Below are positions 42,877 through 53,088 of a stretch of DNA of 64,000 bases, one piece after another. The stretch covers positions 1-64,000 of the forward strand of contig JAKQNR010000025.1 of assembly GCA_029565685.1 (NCBI GenBank), in the 5' to 3' direction. Source of the DNA: a bacterium. GTDB taxonomy: Bacteria; Zhuqueibacterota; Zhuqueibacteria; Residuimicrobiales; Residuimicrobiaceae. The position numbers and the translations under genes were made by a program. Numbering within the stretch: the stretch's first letter is position 1; every line of letters begins with the position of its first letter. Below the pieces are notes generated by a model that was not told the DNA's origin, did not search any database, and was given only the letters and a program-made list of their open reading frames with translations.

Positions 42877-45132
42877 ATGAGGATTCGAGGATTATTCATC
42901 AACATGTTGCTCGTCGGGTCGTTTTTGACCGCAGCGAGCCTGGAAGGCGCAGTGGAATCCGCGCCAACCGACCGCCGTTCCGAAAATCGACACCCGGAGT
43001 TGTCGCAAAAACCGCGGCGCCATCCGGGGTCGGACGGTTTTCCCGCACGCTATCCTCTTGGCAAACCAGGCGCCTGCCTGACTTACCGCAACAATCAGAG
43101 CGAACTTGCCGCCACCACGGTGCATAAATGGGTGCTCACCCTGGGACCTTGCGAAGGTTTGTCGCAATGGCTGCATCTGCAGGCGGTCAAAAAAAACGGT
43201 GAAACTTTTCAACTTTGGCTGCTGTGCTCCGCTTATCCGTCTCTGGAGCGGAAAATCGCAGAGACCGAGATCCTCCGCTATATCGTGCAATTCGACCGGC
43301 AACCGGCGTTGGAATTCCGGTATCTGAGGAACGCGGCGGCTATTCTCCCTTCTACCGGCGCCTGGAAGTTTCTGATGCCCAGGCCGGAGAAACGTCACAA
43401 TCCGTTCGCCAAAGCGGAGAAAAAAATATTTGCCTTGGGGCATACGTTCGAATTGCAGAGCCGCCGGTCTGGAGCAGCCTGGATTCCGCCTGCGGCGCTG
43501 CAACTGATCCGGCTGAATCCGGAACTGCTCATCGGCGTGCCGAGCAACACTCGGCAGAAGGATCCGACCAGGCGGTACGATGAATCAGAATATGACTATG
43601 TGCGCTTGACGCAGGCGGATTACGACGAGATGACGGCGGCAGGGTTCAATTGCTTTCGCGTAGATGCCGATCAGGTCCCCTGGATTCAGCAGGCTGATGT
43701 CTACTATTGGGGCGTGGGCGGAGCGGACCTGGCGTTTCCCGAGGATCTTTACCGCAGCAATTACATCGGGCCGGCCATTTTTTTCGATGAACCCATGGTA
43801 GGTACGCGCGATCGAAGCGTGCGGCCGAAATTGGCAAAAGATCCCGCGCTGCGCAAAGCGTTTACTCCGGCGCTGTTTTTGAAGGAATTTAGAAAATGGT
43901 TTCACAAAACCAAATATGAAGAGGCGCCGGCCCAGCTGGTGAAAGGGCTGGCGGCGCGGCCGGATGTCGATCTCGGCGAGATGGACTTTTTACAGCAGAA
44001 CCTCTATTCCTGGGAGACCATGGTCAGTTCAGCCTTGTACCAGCTTGCGGAAGGCGGAACCCAGCCGCCCTATGCCATGGTGTTCGAGCCCCCGGGCCGA
44101 TTCGGCAGCAGGCGCATTCTGCCGGAACTGAACATGTGCTTTGACTGTCAGTTCCCGGTAAACAGCCCCGGCAACCTGACCGCTCTGATTTATGGATTTT
44201 TACGCGGAGCGGCCCGCGTCACCGATAAAGAGTGGGGCGTCAGCATCTATGGCGCGGTGGATCGTGCGGATTCTTTTTGGTTTCTCACTCACGCCTATGA
44301 CCTCGGCGCCACGCTGTTTTTCTACTGGGACAACTATCAGCTGGCCTGCGTACCGTATCCCGAAGCCCTGGCGTTGACCCGTCATTTGCACCTGTATGCA
44401 AAAAATTTTCCCAACCGCGATTTGTCGCGGTTGAAACGGGCGGCAGAGGTCGCCATCCTATTGCCGGCTGGCTACAATCTCGGCCATGTCCATATGGGGC
44501 GTGGATCGTTCAGCGGCCTTCCGGAGCTGAACATGGAACGGATGAACGCCCACGGCGTCCGCTACCGGCAAATCATGAGCAATTTTTTAGTAGAGGTGGA
44601 GCGTTGCCTTCGTCTTGGCGTGGAGGCGGATTTGTTCTGGAATCTGGATAGCCTTTCGCTGCCGGATTACCGCGAGATCGTTGTTATTGAGGAGACGGGC
44701 CGAGTGCGGGTCACATCGAAAGGCGGGGTGCAAGTTTTCGATTCCGCCCGTACGCCGGAACGGCCGGCTGGCTTTGCACCGCAATTGTCGACAAGCGTAC
44801 TCGTTGACGCCACGGCAACGCCGGTGGTCGTAACCGCGCAGGCGAAAATGCTCGAAGGCTCGGCGCCGATTTTCTACACTCCCGGCGCTGACGCGCAAGG
44901 GGTGTATCACAACAACTATGTGCTCTGGGAGCTTTATGGTCCGGAGGAGGAGGACTATTCCAACCTGTGGCAAGAGTCCTGGAATGCAAAGGTTTTGGAA
45001 AAAAACGGTTCTGCGGAGGTTGAATTAAAATTCACCATCAATAGACCCGGAACCTATCGCCTGCGCGCAGCCACAGCGGATCTGGCGGGAAGAAGCGCTG
45101 TGGCTTGGCAAACGATCTCTGTTGCGCGTTAA
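42877..45132 (+). CDS. Secreted glycosidase-like protein, GH42-type architecture suspected
   Basis: About 751 residues. The ATG at 42877 has AAGGAG 7 bases upstream and opens a signal peptide (LFINMLLVGSFLTAASLEG). After a beta-rich N-terminal domain of 200 residues comes a barrel-like region (YDEMTAAGFNCFRVDADQV, YIGPAIFFDEPMVG, PYAMVFEPPGRFG, FFYWDNYQLACVP), then an AEVAILLPAGYNLGHVHMG stretch. The last resembles the trimerisation (class I glutamine amidotransferase-like) domain of GH42 beta-galactosidases, and a final beta-sandwich follows. The candidate catalytic acids are FDEP and FEPP. No family can be named confidently; a GH42-clan relative is the best guess. Followed by the second GH2 gene after 139 bp. 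Confidence 0.7.
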   Translation: MRIRGLFINMLLVGSFLTAASLEGAVESAPTDRRSENRHPELSQKPRRHPGSDGFPARYPLGKPGACLTYRNNQSELAATTVHKWVLTLGPCEGLSQWLHLQAVKKNGETFQLWLLCSAYPSLERKIAETEILRYIVQFDRQPALEFRYLRNAAAILPSTGAWKFLMPRPEKRHNPFAKAEKKIFALGHTFELQSRRSGAAWIPPAALQLIRLNPELLIGVPSNTRQKDPTRRYDESEYDYVRLTQADYDEMTAAGFNCFRVDADQVPWIQQADVYYWGVGGADLAFPEDLYRSNYIGPAIFFDEPMVGTRDRSVRPKLAKDPALRKAFTPALFLKEFRKWFHKTKYEEAPAQLVKGLAARPDVDLGEMDFLQQNLYSWETMVSSALYQLAEGGTQPPYAMVFEPPGRFGSRRILPELNMCFDCQFPVNSPGNLTALIYGFLRGAARVTDKEWGVSIYGAVDRADSFWFLTHAYDLGATLFFYWDNYQLACVPYPEALALTRHLHLYAKNFPNRDLSRLKRAAEVAILLPAGYNLGHVHMGRGSFSGLPELNMERMNAHGVRYRQIMSNFLVEVERCLRLGVEADLFWNLDSLSLPDYREIVVIEETGRVRVTSKGGVQVFDSARTPERPAGFAPQLSTSVLVDATATPVVVTAQAKMLEGSAPIFYTPGADAQGVYHNNYVLWELYGPEEEDYSNLWQESWNAKVLEKNGSAEVELKFTINRPGTYRLRAATADLAGRSAVAWQTISVAR

Positions 45133-45271
45133 GTTTGTGGGCTGCTGCAACACCCGCGCTCTGCGCGGCGATGGACCAGGAGGTTTCGCTTGATTCCCAT
45201 GGCCTCGGGCGCTATATTTTTCCTGAGCAATGCCCGGCTATCAATTGGAATGATCACTAGACGGATGAATC

Positions 45272-47713
45272 ATGAAGATAAAAATCTTTTTTTCCCTTCT
45301 GCTCGTCAGCATGGCCGGCGGCCGGCTTGACGCCCAGTCCGCAGGCCGGGAGTGTTTTGATGCCCATTGGAAATTCCACTTGGGCGACCTGCCACACGCT
45401 GAACAACCGGGTTTTCCCGATCAGGAGTGGCGCGACCTGGATCTGCCCCATGACTGGAGCATCGAAGGGGATATGAAGCCGGACCATCCCGCCGGCGTTT
45501 TAGGCGCCTCTCTGCCCGGCGGCATCGGCTGGTATCGCAAGAGCTTTACAGTCGACCGCTGCGCCGGCAAATACCGGTATATCACTTTTGACGGCGTTTA
45601 CATGAACAGCACGGTCTACCTCAACGGCCATCAGCTGGGCTGCCGCCCTTCCGGTTACACCACTTTTCATTATGATCTAACGCCCTTTCTGAAAGATGGC
45701 TGGAATGTCATCGCTGTTCGGGTCGACAACTCGCTGCAACCCAACTCCCGGTGGTACTCGGGTTCCGGCATCTACCGTCACGTCTGGCTTACGACCACTT
45801 CGCCGGTCCACATCGATCCCTGGGGCCCGTATGTGACCACGCCGCGGGTTTCCGCTGTATCGGCTTTGGTACGGATCGAGACTGCTATAGTCAACCAGAG
45901 CAGCAAAAATGCGAATCTGCGCTTGGAAGCGGCCATTCTTGATCCTTTAGGAAACGAGGTCGCTGCCGGAAAACGATCCGCACAAGCGGCGGCCAATGGG
46001 CAGGTTACGGTCACGATGCAGTTGCCGGTCGCAAGGCCGAATCTCTGGGATGTGGATCAACCCAATCTCTACCGGCTGGTGAACCGGGTATACCAGGGCA
46101 AGGAGCTGATGGATAGCCACACCACGCCCTTTGGCATTCGCACGATCTCTTTTAGGCCGGACAGTGGTTTTTTTCTCAACAACCGTTGGGTGAAAATAAA
46201 AGGAGTGTGTCAGCACCACGATCTGGGATGTCTGGGCGCAGCGGTCCATCAACGGGCGTTGGCGCGTCAACTGGAGATACTCAAAGGCGTAGGCTGCAAT
46301 GCGCTGCGCACCAGCCACAATCTGCCGGCGCCGGAGCTGCTCGATTTGTGCGATCGAATGGGCTTTCTGGTCATGGTGGAGGCCTTTGACGTCTGGCGCC
46401 TGGCCAAGATGAAATACGATTATCACCTCTATTTCAACGAGTGGCATGAACGGGATCTGGCGGACATGGTTCTGCGTGACCGCAATCATCCTTCGGTCAT
46501 ACTGTGGAGCATCGGCAACGAGATTCCGGAGAAGAATCACCTCCGCTACGGCGGCGCGGCCATCGCCGCTGAGCTGAACGCGATCATCAAGCGATACGAT
46601 ACGACCCGATACACCACCTCAGCCTTCGCCGGCGTTTGGCGCGCCGATAGCACCCTGATGACCGACAAGGTGGATGTCATCGGCATCAACTATACCATCG
46701 AAAGATATCCGGAGGAAAAAGCGAAACATCCGCACGGCCTGTTCATCGCCAGCGAAACCACTTCGTCGTTGAGCAGCCGCGGGGTTTATCATTTCCCCGC
46801 AGACTCTGCGATTCTCAGAACTCCTGATCTGCAATGCTCCTCTTTTGATCACTGTGCGACTTGCTACGACCGGCCGTGGGCCTATGCCACTCAGACCACC
46901 TGGCGCGCGGTGAAAGAGACCCCCTATGTGGCCGGCCTGTTCGTCTGGACTGGCTTTGATTATCTGGGAGAACCAGCTTATCCCGTTTTTCCCTGCAACA
47001 GCTCAGCTTTCGGCATGGTCGATTTGTGCGGATTCCCCAAGGATGTCTATTATTTTTATAAAAGCCAATGGACCGACGAACCGGTGCTGCACCTTCTTCC
47101 GCATTGGAATTGGCAACAGGGCGATTCGATCGACGTGGTGGCTTACACCAATTGCGACGAGGTCAAGCTGTTCCTCAACGACCGGTTCCTCGGAGCCCAG
47201 GCCTTTGCCAATACGGCCATGAACTACCATACTCTGCAGTGGGACAGCGTGGTCAGCCTGGGACAGGGGCCCAAGCTTTCACTGAACTGGAAGGTTCTCT
47301 TTGAACCCGGTGTCCTGGTCGCCGAGGGCTGGAAGGATGGGAGACATATCGCCACTGATGTGGTGCGAACAGCAGGCGCCGCACGTCAAATCGCCCTGTC
47401 GGCCGATCGCCCCGTCATTCAGGCCGATGGAAAAGATCTTTCGTTTATCACCGTAGAGATCGAGGACGCACAAGGCACTCGGGTCCCTACAGCTGATCCG
47501 TTGCTGTTCTTCAGCTTGATCGGAGAGGGTCGGATCGCCGGCGTGGCTAACGGCAATCCGATCAGCCTTGAACCGTCACAAGGAAGACAACGTCGTGCGT
47601 TCAATGGCCTGTGCCAGGTGGTTCTGAAGAGCACTGGTCGAGCGGGCGAGATCGTACTCACCGTGTCGTCACAGGGATTGCCGGATGAAACCCTGCGAAT
47701 CAGATCGGAATGA
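45272..47713 (+). CDS. GH2 beta-galactosidase-like enzyme, secreted (paralogue B)
   Basis: 813 residues with a signal peptide (FFSLLLVSMAGGRLDAQ). Same domain order and strong similarity to the enzyme at 38456 throughout: WRDLDLPHDWSIEG, GIGWYRKSF, TVYLNGHQLG, GVCQHHDLGCLGAA, GCNALRTSHN and NHPSVILWSIGNE. Acid/base Glu417, nucleophile Glu495 in ASETTSS. Differences cluster in the barrel loops (VEAFDVWRLAKMKYDYH; FDHCATCYDRPW), pointing to a different acceptor or linkage. It probably arose by duplication. The C-terminal DUF4982-like and Ig-like domains are retained. Confidence 0.92.
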   Translation: MKIKIFFSLLLVSMAGGRLDAQSAGRECFDAHWKFHLGDLPHAEQPGFPDQEWRDLDLPHDWSIEGDMKPDHPAGVLGASLPGGIGWYRKSFTVDRCAGKYRYITFDGVYMNSTVYLNGHQLGCRPSGYTTFHYDLTPFLKDGWNVIAVRVDNSLQPNSRWYSGSGIYRHVWLTTTSPVHIDPWGPYVTTPRVSAVSALVRIETAIVNQSSKNANLRLEAAILDPLGNEVAAGKRSAQAAANGQVTVTMQLPVARPNLWDVDQPNLYRLVNRVYQGKELMDSHTTPFGIRTISFRPDSGFFLNNRWVKIKGVCQHHDLGCLGAAVHQRALARQLEILKGVGCNALRTSHNLPAPELLDLCDRMGFLVMVEAFDVWRLAKMKYDYHLYFNEWHERDLADMVLRDRNHPSVILWSIGNEIPEKNHLRYGGAAIAAELNAIIKRYDTTRYTTSAFAGVWRADSTLMTDKVDVIGINYTIERYPEEKAKHPHGLFIASETTSSLSSRGVYHFPADSAILRTPDLQCSSFDHCATCYDRPWAYATQTTWRAVKETPYVAGLFVWTGFDYLGEPAYPVFPCNSSAFGMVDLCGFPKDVYYFYKSQWTDEPVLHLLPHWNWQQGDSIDVVAYTNCDEVKLFLNDRFLGAQAFANTAMNYHTLQWDSVVSLGQGPKLSLNWKVLFEPGVLVAEGWKDGRHIATDVVRTAGAARQIALSADRPVIQADGKDLSFITVEIEDAQGTRVPTADPLLFFSLIGEGRIAGVANGNPISLEPSQGRQRRAFNGLCQVVLKSTGRAGEIVLTVSSQGLPDETLRIRSE

Positions 47714-47942
47714 TTTTTTATGGGTTTTTTATCGCCTGCGGGCGGAGAAAGGCGGCTTGTTCACAACAGCAGGGTTTTCTATCATCCTTGAGGATTTCTT
47801 CTCAGAGCGAATGGTGTGAGGCGATAAATTTAATGTTTCCAATATTTCGCTATGCTCTTTTCACTTGATTTTACAGGGATGATTGGGTAATTTTGCAATA
47901 GAGAAACTGCGGCAAAATTTTACGATTAATTTAAGGATGATT

Positions 47943-49955
47943 ATGAAGCGTATAAAAATTTCCTTTGTTGTATTGCTTTTCGCCGGGCTGCTTTTTAGCT
48001 CCTGCAGCGAGCAAACGGTCGCCCTGTATGTGGCCCCCGGCAGCGGCACCGGCGGCAATGGGACCAAGGAGGCGCCGTTCAATAGTTTATCGCTAGCGCA
48101 GAAGGCGGTTCGCTCCCTGAGAAAAGAACGACCTGGCGTCTCGGTGGTGGTGGAGATAAAAGGCGGCGTCTATGAACTGCAAAGCCCCTGGATCCTCACC
48201 GCCGAGGATGCAGGAACAGAGGACGCGCCGGTGGTCTATCGCGCCGCTCGAGGCGATGAACCGGTTTTCACCGGCAGTCGTCCATTGGCACGCTGGCGCC
48301 GGCTGAGTGATCCGCGCAAGCTGCACCTGTTGACTGCAGACGTCAGAGAAAAAGTTTATGTGACAGAGGTGAAATCCGCCGGAATCTTGGACCTGGGCGA
48401 CCCAACCGAGGCCGGCAAACGTCCGGAGCTGTTCTGCAACGGCCGGCTGCAAACTCTGGCCCGATGGCCCAACAGCGGTTTTGTTCAAGCCGGATTGGCC
48501 AAGGGCAAAACGATTTTACCGCCGACTTATATCAACAAACGCGGCACTGTGGAAGGGTTGTTTGAATATACGGATTCCCATCAGGATCGCTGGGCTGAAG
48601 AGAATGACGTACGCTTGTGCGGCTATTGGTATTGGGACTGGTGTGATGCCGCGCAAAAGGTCAAGGCCATCGACCCGTTGAAGAAGCTGATTGAAATATG
48701 CCCGCCCTATCATGGATACGGCTATCGAGACAGTCTGCGATATTTCGGATTCAACCTTTTCTCCGAGATCGATCAGCCGGGTGAATGGTATCTTGACAGA
48801 AGCGACGGGCTGCTCTACTGGTATCCGCCCGAGGGCACGGATCCGAACGGGGTCGAGCCGACGCTGTCGGCATATACCTCTCCGTACATGGTGGAACTGC
48901 AGGAGTGCTCTTATCTGACGCTGCAGGGGTTGACGTTTCAGGAAGGCCGGGGCAGCGCGATTTTGGTCCGCGGTGGAGAAAAGAACCTGATCTCGGATTG
49001 CCGGATCGAACGGTTCGGCCAGGACGGCATTCATGTTCAGGGAGGCGCCGGCCACGGCATTTCCGGCTGTCTGCTGGCTGACTTTGGCTGCGGCGGCATC
49101 AAGCTCCAGGGCGGCGATCGACGGACGTTGACGCCGGCCGGCCACTTTGTGGAGCACACGGTGGTGGAGCATTTTTCCCTGTTCAAGCGCACTTATGAGC
49201 CCGCGGTGCACATGGACGGCTGCGGTATGCGCCTCCGCAACAACCGCTTTCGTTTCTCCTCTTCATCGGCCATGCGGCTCGAGGGCAATGACTTTATCAT
49301 CGAGTACAATCAGATCAGTCGGGTGGTCGACGAATCGGATGACCAGGGAGGCCTGGATATCTTTTATAATCCCTCTTACCGCGGCAACGTCATCCGCTAC
49401 AACCACTGGTCGGAAATATCCGGCGGAACCCATCATGGCGCCGCCGGCGTTCGTCTAGACGATATGATCTCCGGCGTGGTCATTTACGGAAATGTTTTTG
49501 AACGATGCGGCGCCAGGGATTTCGGCGGCGTGCAGATTCATGGCGGCAAGGACAATCTGGTTGAAAACAATCTGTTCTACCACTGCACAGCCGCGGTCAG
49601 CTTTTCCTCCTGGGGCAGGGAACGCTGGCTGAAACAGCTGGATTCTCCGGTCATCACGAAGAAAATATATGAGGACGTGGATATCCGCTCCGCTGTCTAT
49701 CAACAACGCTATCCTGAACTGAAAACCCTTCGCGAGAATCCAGATTGGAACACGGTAAAAAACAACCTGCTGGTGGCTTGTGAGAATGTTTTTCTCCGTG
49801 ATCCTAAAAAAGGGGTCGCTGAAAACAATCCATCGCTGCGCTCCGGCGGCAAATCCGTGCAGGCTTTTTGCTCCGCCCGGGAGCTAAAGCCGTTCGGCCT
49901 AAAGCCGATCCCGTTCGATAAAATGGGCCCAAAGAAAAACAGGTGGGTAAAATAG
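47943..49955 (+). CDS. Beta-helix lipoprotein, GH141-like
   Basis: About 670 residues from the ATG at 47943 (AAGGATGATT upstream). The lipoprotein signal is VVLLFAGLLFSSC. The N-terminus LYVAPGSGTGGNGTKEAPF, SLAQKAVRSLRKERPG, VVEIKGGVYEL and PVVYRAARGDEPVFTGSRPL follows the pattern of GH141-type proteins (alpha-L-fucosidase/xylanase beta-helices). Central coils include YLTLQGLTFQEGRGSAI, LISDCRIERFGQDGI, MRLRNNRFRFSSSSAM, FIIEYNQISRVVDESDDQGG and VVIYGNVFERCGARDFG. The GH141 call is by pattern memory only; a polysaccharide lyase is possible. Same strand as neighbours, 229 bp after paralogue B. Confidence 0.75.
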   Translation: MKRIKISFVVLLFAGLLFSSCSEQTVALYVAPGSGTGGNGTKEAPFNSLSLAQKAVRSLRKERPGVSVVVEIKGGVYELQSPWILTAEDAGTEDAPVVYRAARGDEPVFTGSRPLARWRRLSDPRKLHLLTADVREKVYVTEVKSAGILDLGDPTEAGKRPELFCNGRLQTLARWPNSGFVQAGLAKGKTILPPTYINKRGTVEGLFEYTDSHQDRWAEENDVRLCGYWYWDWCDAAQKVKAIDPLKKLIEICPPYHGYGYRDSLRYFGFNLFSEIDQPGEWYLDRSDGLLYWYPPEGTDPNGVEPTLSAYTSPYMVELQECSYLTLQGLTFQEGRGSAILVRGGEKNLISDCRIERFGQDGIHVQGGAGHGISGCLLADFGCGGIKLQGGDRRTLTPAGHFVEHTVVEHFSLFKRTYEPAVHMDGCGMRLRNNRFRFSSSSAMRLEGNDFIIEYNQISRVVDESDDQGGLDIFYNPSYRGNVIRYNHWSEISGGTHHGAAGVRLDDMISGVVIYGNVFERCGARDFGGVQIHGGKDNLVENNLFYHCTAAVSFSSWGRERWLKQLDSPVITKKIYEDVDIRSAVYQQRYPELKTLRENPDWNTVKNNLLVACENVFLRDPKKGVAENNPSLRSGGKSVQAFCSARELKPFGLKPIPFDKMGPKKNRWVK

Positions 49956-50076
49956 TTGATTAAAATTCGCACAGGTTGGATCGATTTCTGAACGTATCGA
50001 TGCGGAAAGCTGACCTGTTTCAAGGTCATGACGTCTTCATAATTCCTGAAGCACTTGGCTAAACTTGGAGGTCACC

Positions 50077-51597
50077 ATGTGTTGCCATGCGATGAACCGA
50101 CGAGAGTTTTTAACAACCAGCGCCGCCGGCGCGGCCGGGCTCAACCTGCTGACGCCCCCTTCCGTTTTTGCCGCTGAAAATCCCCAATGGCTGCCGGACG
50201 AACCGTTTGCCCGTTATGGCCGCGCCCTGCGTGTGCAGCCGGTTTTGTTGTACAACCTTTACCAACCGCGACCCACGACCTCCTGGCGTCCCTGGGGCGG
50301 ATTGCATACTGAGAACGATGTAGACGAGGAGGCCGGCCGCATCAGCGGTGAACTGGAGGCCCTGAGAGCCAAGGCGGATTTTCCCATCTCTATTCTGCCG
50401 CTGCGCCGGGTGCGCAGCAAGGACCAGGCGATGCAGGCGCGGGACAGCAAGGAGTATGACGTCATGCTGGTCTATGCCGCTTCCGGCGACGGAGGGGTGT
50501 TGGAGGCCTGTTTTTCAGCGGAGCGAACCAATCTCCTGTTTGTGCGGCATCGCTCCGGTCCGGTCTATCTCTGGTATGAAACCGTCCACTGCCGGTTTCT
50601 GCGCAAAGGCGGCGAAAATTTCGAGGTGGACCGCTTTCGCGATCCGGCCGGCATGGATGTTCATGACGTGGTCGTCGATGAGTACGACGAATTGCTGTGG
50701 AAATTGCGGGCTCTGCATGGGGTGCACAATTTTATCGGCAAAAAGATCGTCACCCTGGGCGGCGCCTCCGGCTGGTGCTGCCGCCTGGCGCCGCAGGTGG
50801 CGAGGGAAAAATTCAAGCTGCAAATGATCGATGTGAGCTATGAAGAACTCAGCCGGCGCATCAAAGCGGCCAGGACCGACCGACGGCTCATGAGTTTGAC
50901 GGAAAAATGGGCGAAACAGTATCTCAGCCTGCCTAATACCGCTTTGGAGACCGATTTTTCATTTGTCCGCAATGCTTTTTTGCTCTATGTGCTTTTCAAA
51001 CAGCTGATGCAGGAAAACAACGCCGACGCCTTTACCATCAACGAATGCATGGGCACTGTGATGCCGCTGGCTGAAACCACCGCCTGCTTGAGTTTGAGTC
51101 TGTTGAACGATGAAGGCTATATGGCTTTTTGCGAATCGGATTTTAACGTCATCCCCTCGGGATTGCTGTTATATCATATCGCCGGCAAACCGGTGTTCTT
51201 GAATGATCCGACATACCCCCACCACGGAGTGGTGACCTGCGCCCACTGCACAGCGCCCCGGCGCATGGATGCGCGGACCTATTTCGACAGCCGCGTGATG
51301 ACCCACTTTGAATCCGATTACGGCGCGACCCCCAAAGTGGATCTGCCGAGCGGCATGGAGATCACCATGATCTGTCCGGATGCGGCGCAAAAGGAGTGGA
51401 TCGGCTTTAGCGGCAGAATCGTCGCCAGCCCCTTTTACGATATCTGCCGTTCGCAGTACGACATTGAAATACAGGGCGATTGTGAAAAGCTGTTGACCGA
51501 CATGCGCGGCTTTCACTGGATGATGGCGTGCGGAGATTACCGCCGCGAGTTGGCCTATGCGGCGAGAAAGATCGGGGTGGAGTGGAACAAGGTTTAG
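50077..51597 (+). CDS. Tat-exported L-fucose/L-arabinose isomerase-fold protein
   Basis: About 506 residues. The ATG at 50077 follows GGAGGTCACC. The N-terminus has a twin-arginine signal (MNRREFLTTSAAGAAGL ... SVFAAE). The body resembles the L-fucose/L-arabinose isomerase fold: HNFIGKKIVTLGGASGW, FTINECMGTVMPL, MAFCESDFNVIPSGLLLYHI, KPVFLNDPTY and VVTCAHCTAPRRMDA, with Glu, Asp and His at the usual metal-site positions. Isomerases of this family are cytoplasmic, so export is odd. It may work in the periplasm on a free sugar, or be a repurposed fold. Tat export suits a metalloprotein folded with its metal. Confidence 0.75.
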   Translation: MCCHAMNRREFLTTSAAGAAGLNLLTPPSVFAAENPQWLPDEPFARYGRALRVQPVLLYNLYQPRPTTSWRPWGGLHTENDVDEEAGRISGELEALRAKADFPISILPLRRVRSKDQAMQARDSKEYDVMLVYAASGDGGVLEACFSAERTNLLFVRHRSGPVYLWYETVHCRFLRKGGENFEVDRFRDPAGMDVHDVVVDEYDELLWKLRALHGVHNFIGKKIVTLGGASGWCCRLAPQVAREKFKLQMIDVSYEELSRRIKAARTDRRLMSLTEKWAKQYLSLPNTALETDFSFVRNAFLLYVLFKQLMQENNADAFTINECMGTVMPLAETTACLSLSLLNDEGYMAFCESDFNVIPSGLLLYHIAGKPVFLNDPTYPHHGVVTCAHCTAPRRMDARTYFDSRVMTHFESDYGATPKVDLPSGMEITMICPDAAQKEWIGFSGRIVASPFYDICRSQYDIEIQGDCEKLLTDMRGFHWMMACGDYRRELAYAARKIGVEWNKV

Positions 51598-51673
51598 GGC
51601 GCGTGATAGAATAAAAGAGGGCGGTGGATTTCAGGCGCAAAGGGTGACGGTACCCTGATAAAAGGATGGATGG

Positions 51674-53088
51674 ATGAAAAATTTTCTATTGTCTTTTTGC
51701 CGGGTCGCCCTGGTGTATTTTTTCATAACGCCTTGTTCCATTGCGCAGCTCGTCTGGAGCGTGCCTGCCACCGCATCAATTCCAGCGACGGCTGTTCCGG
51801 GTTCTTCTCGACTGGGCGATTTTTTCCTCTGCATTCGGGAGATGAATGGCGCTATACGGTGGCGAATGCCGGCGCCGATGAATCCTACCCCGATGTGACC
51901 TGGACGGTGTTCGAAGCAGTTCGATTCAACGGCCGCGAGTATTTTGCTTTCGGATCGGATAACCGGTATCCAGAGTACTATTGCGCCGATTCTTCAGGAA
52001 AGGTGTACAAATGGAGTCACGGTTACGAGACCATCTGGTTTGATTTTACTAAAGCCGAGAGCGACAGCTACAAGGTCGAGCTCCCGGGTGAAAATATACG
52101 TTACCTGGCAAAGGTGCTCGGAAAAAACGAAACGGTTGAGACCCCAGCCGGCAAATTTACAAAATGCATTCATTTATTTCTTTTTTGTCCTTTTGCGATT
52201 GATAGTGACCTGTATCTGTGGTTTGCCGCCGGCGTCGGGATCGTAAAATGGATCTCCGCTCTTTCCAATGACATGCAACTGGTCTCGGCGACGGTGAACG
52301 GCAACCGGTATCCCGAGGCAGCGGAAGCAAAGAATCGTTTGGCTGGATTTTATTATGAGAAGGCCGATTCCATCGCTCATACGATTTTCGCTGATCCTAA
52401 ACTTGTGATAATGGAAAGTGATAGTGCCGATACGCTGGGTACAACTCCTTATTGGGAGTATCATTTTTGGGGAAATCATCATCGAGCTAAGATTTATCTT
52501 GCAACGGACAGCGTCGCATGGGACTCAACGCTCTTTTCATTAACCGGAACGGCGCCTCTTCAGCCTGCGGATCGGACGGTGTGGTTTGACAGCGATAGCG
52601 CCATGTCCATCGCAGAAAAGTATGGCGGCAGGGCGTTCCGTTCAGCCTGTCCGGATTACTCCATCACTTGTGAGCTGGGTCGTGATGTCGTGCCTTTTAA
52701 CGAGTGGTTTATCACCTATCGCTCTACTAGCAAACCGGCAAGGTCTTTTTATATCTCCATGAATGCGCGGACAGGCGAGGTCTCGACACATTGGACCACT
52801 GGGATAAACGTCGCTCAGGCTCCAAAAGCCTTTCATCTCGCGCAAAATTATCCCAATCCGTTCAATGGCCTCACGGCCATCGAGTATAGCCTTTCGCAGC
52901 CAGGCCGGGTGCGGCTCTCGGTGTTCAATATCGCCGGGCAATGCGTGGCCACCCTGGTGAACGGCCTGCAGCTACAGGGTTCTTATCGCAGCGTTTGGGA
53001 TGCGTCGGAACAGGCCTCGGGACTCTATTTTTACCGTCTGCAGATGAATGACTTTGTGCAAACACGCAAGATGGTGTTGGCGCACTGA
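51674..53088 (+). CDS. Secreted protein with C-terminal sorting module, frameshifted
   Basis: A good signal peptide (FCRVALVYFFITPCSIAQ) starts at the ATG 51674 (AAGGA upstream), but its frame closes at 51898. The body of the protein (FPLHSGDEWRYTVANAG onward) is in the -1 frame and runs to 53088. The two join naturally at the T run 51820-51825: adding one T gives GDFFPLHSGDEW, a typical opening of FCB secreted domains. The repaired product is about 471 residues: a mostly beta domain with IYLATDSVAWDSTLF, then LAQNYPNPFNGLTAIEYSL ... SGLYFYRLQMN, the FlgD-like sorting module. The body is unassigned. The shift may be a homopolymer sequencing error, a real mutation, or recoding, since the site is U_UUU_UUC. 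Confidence 0.75.
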
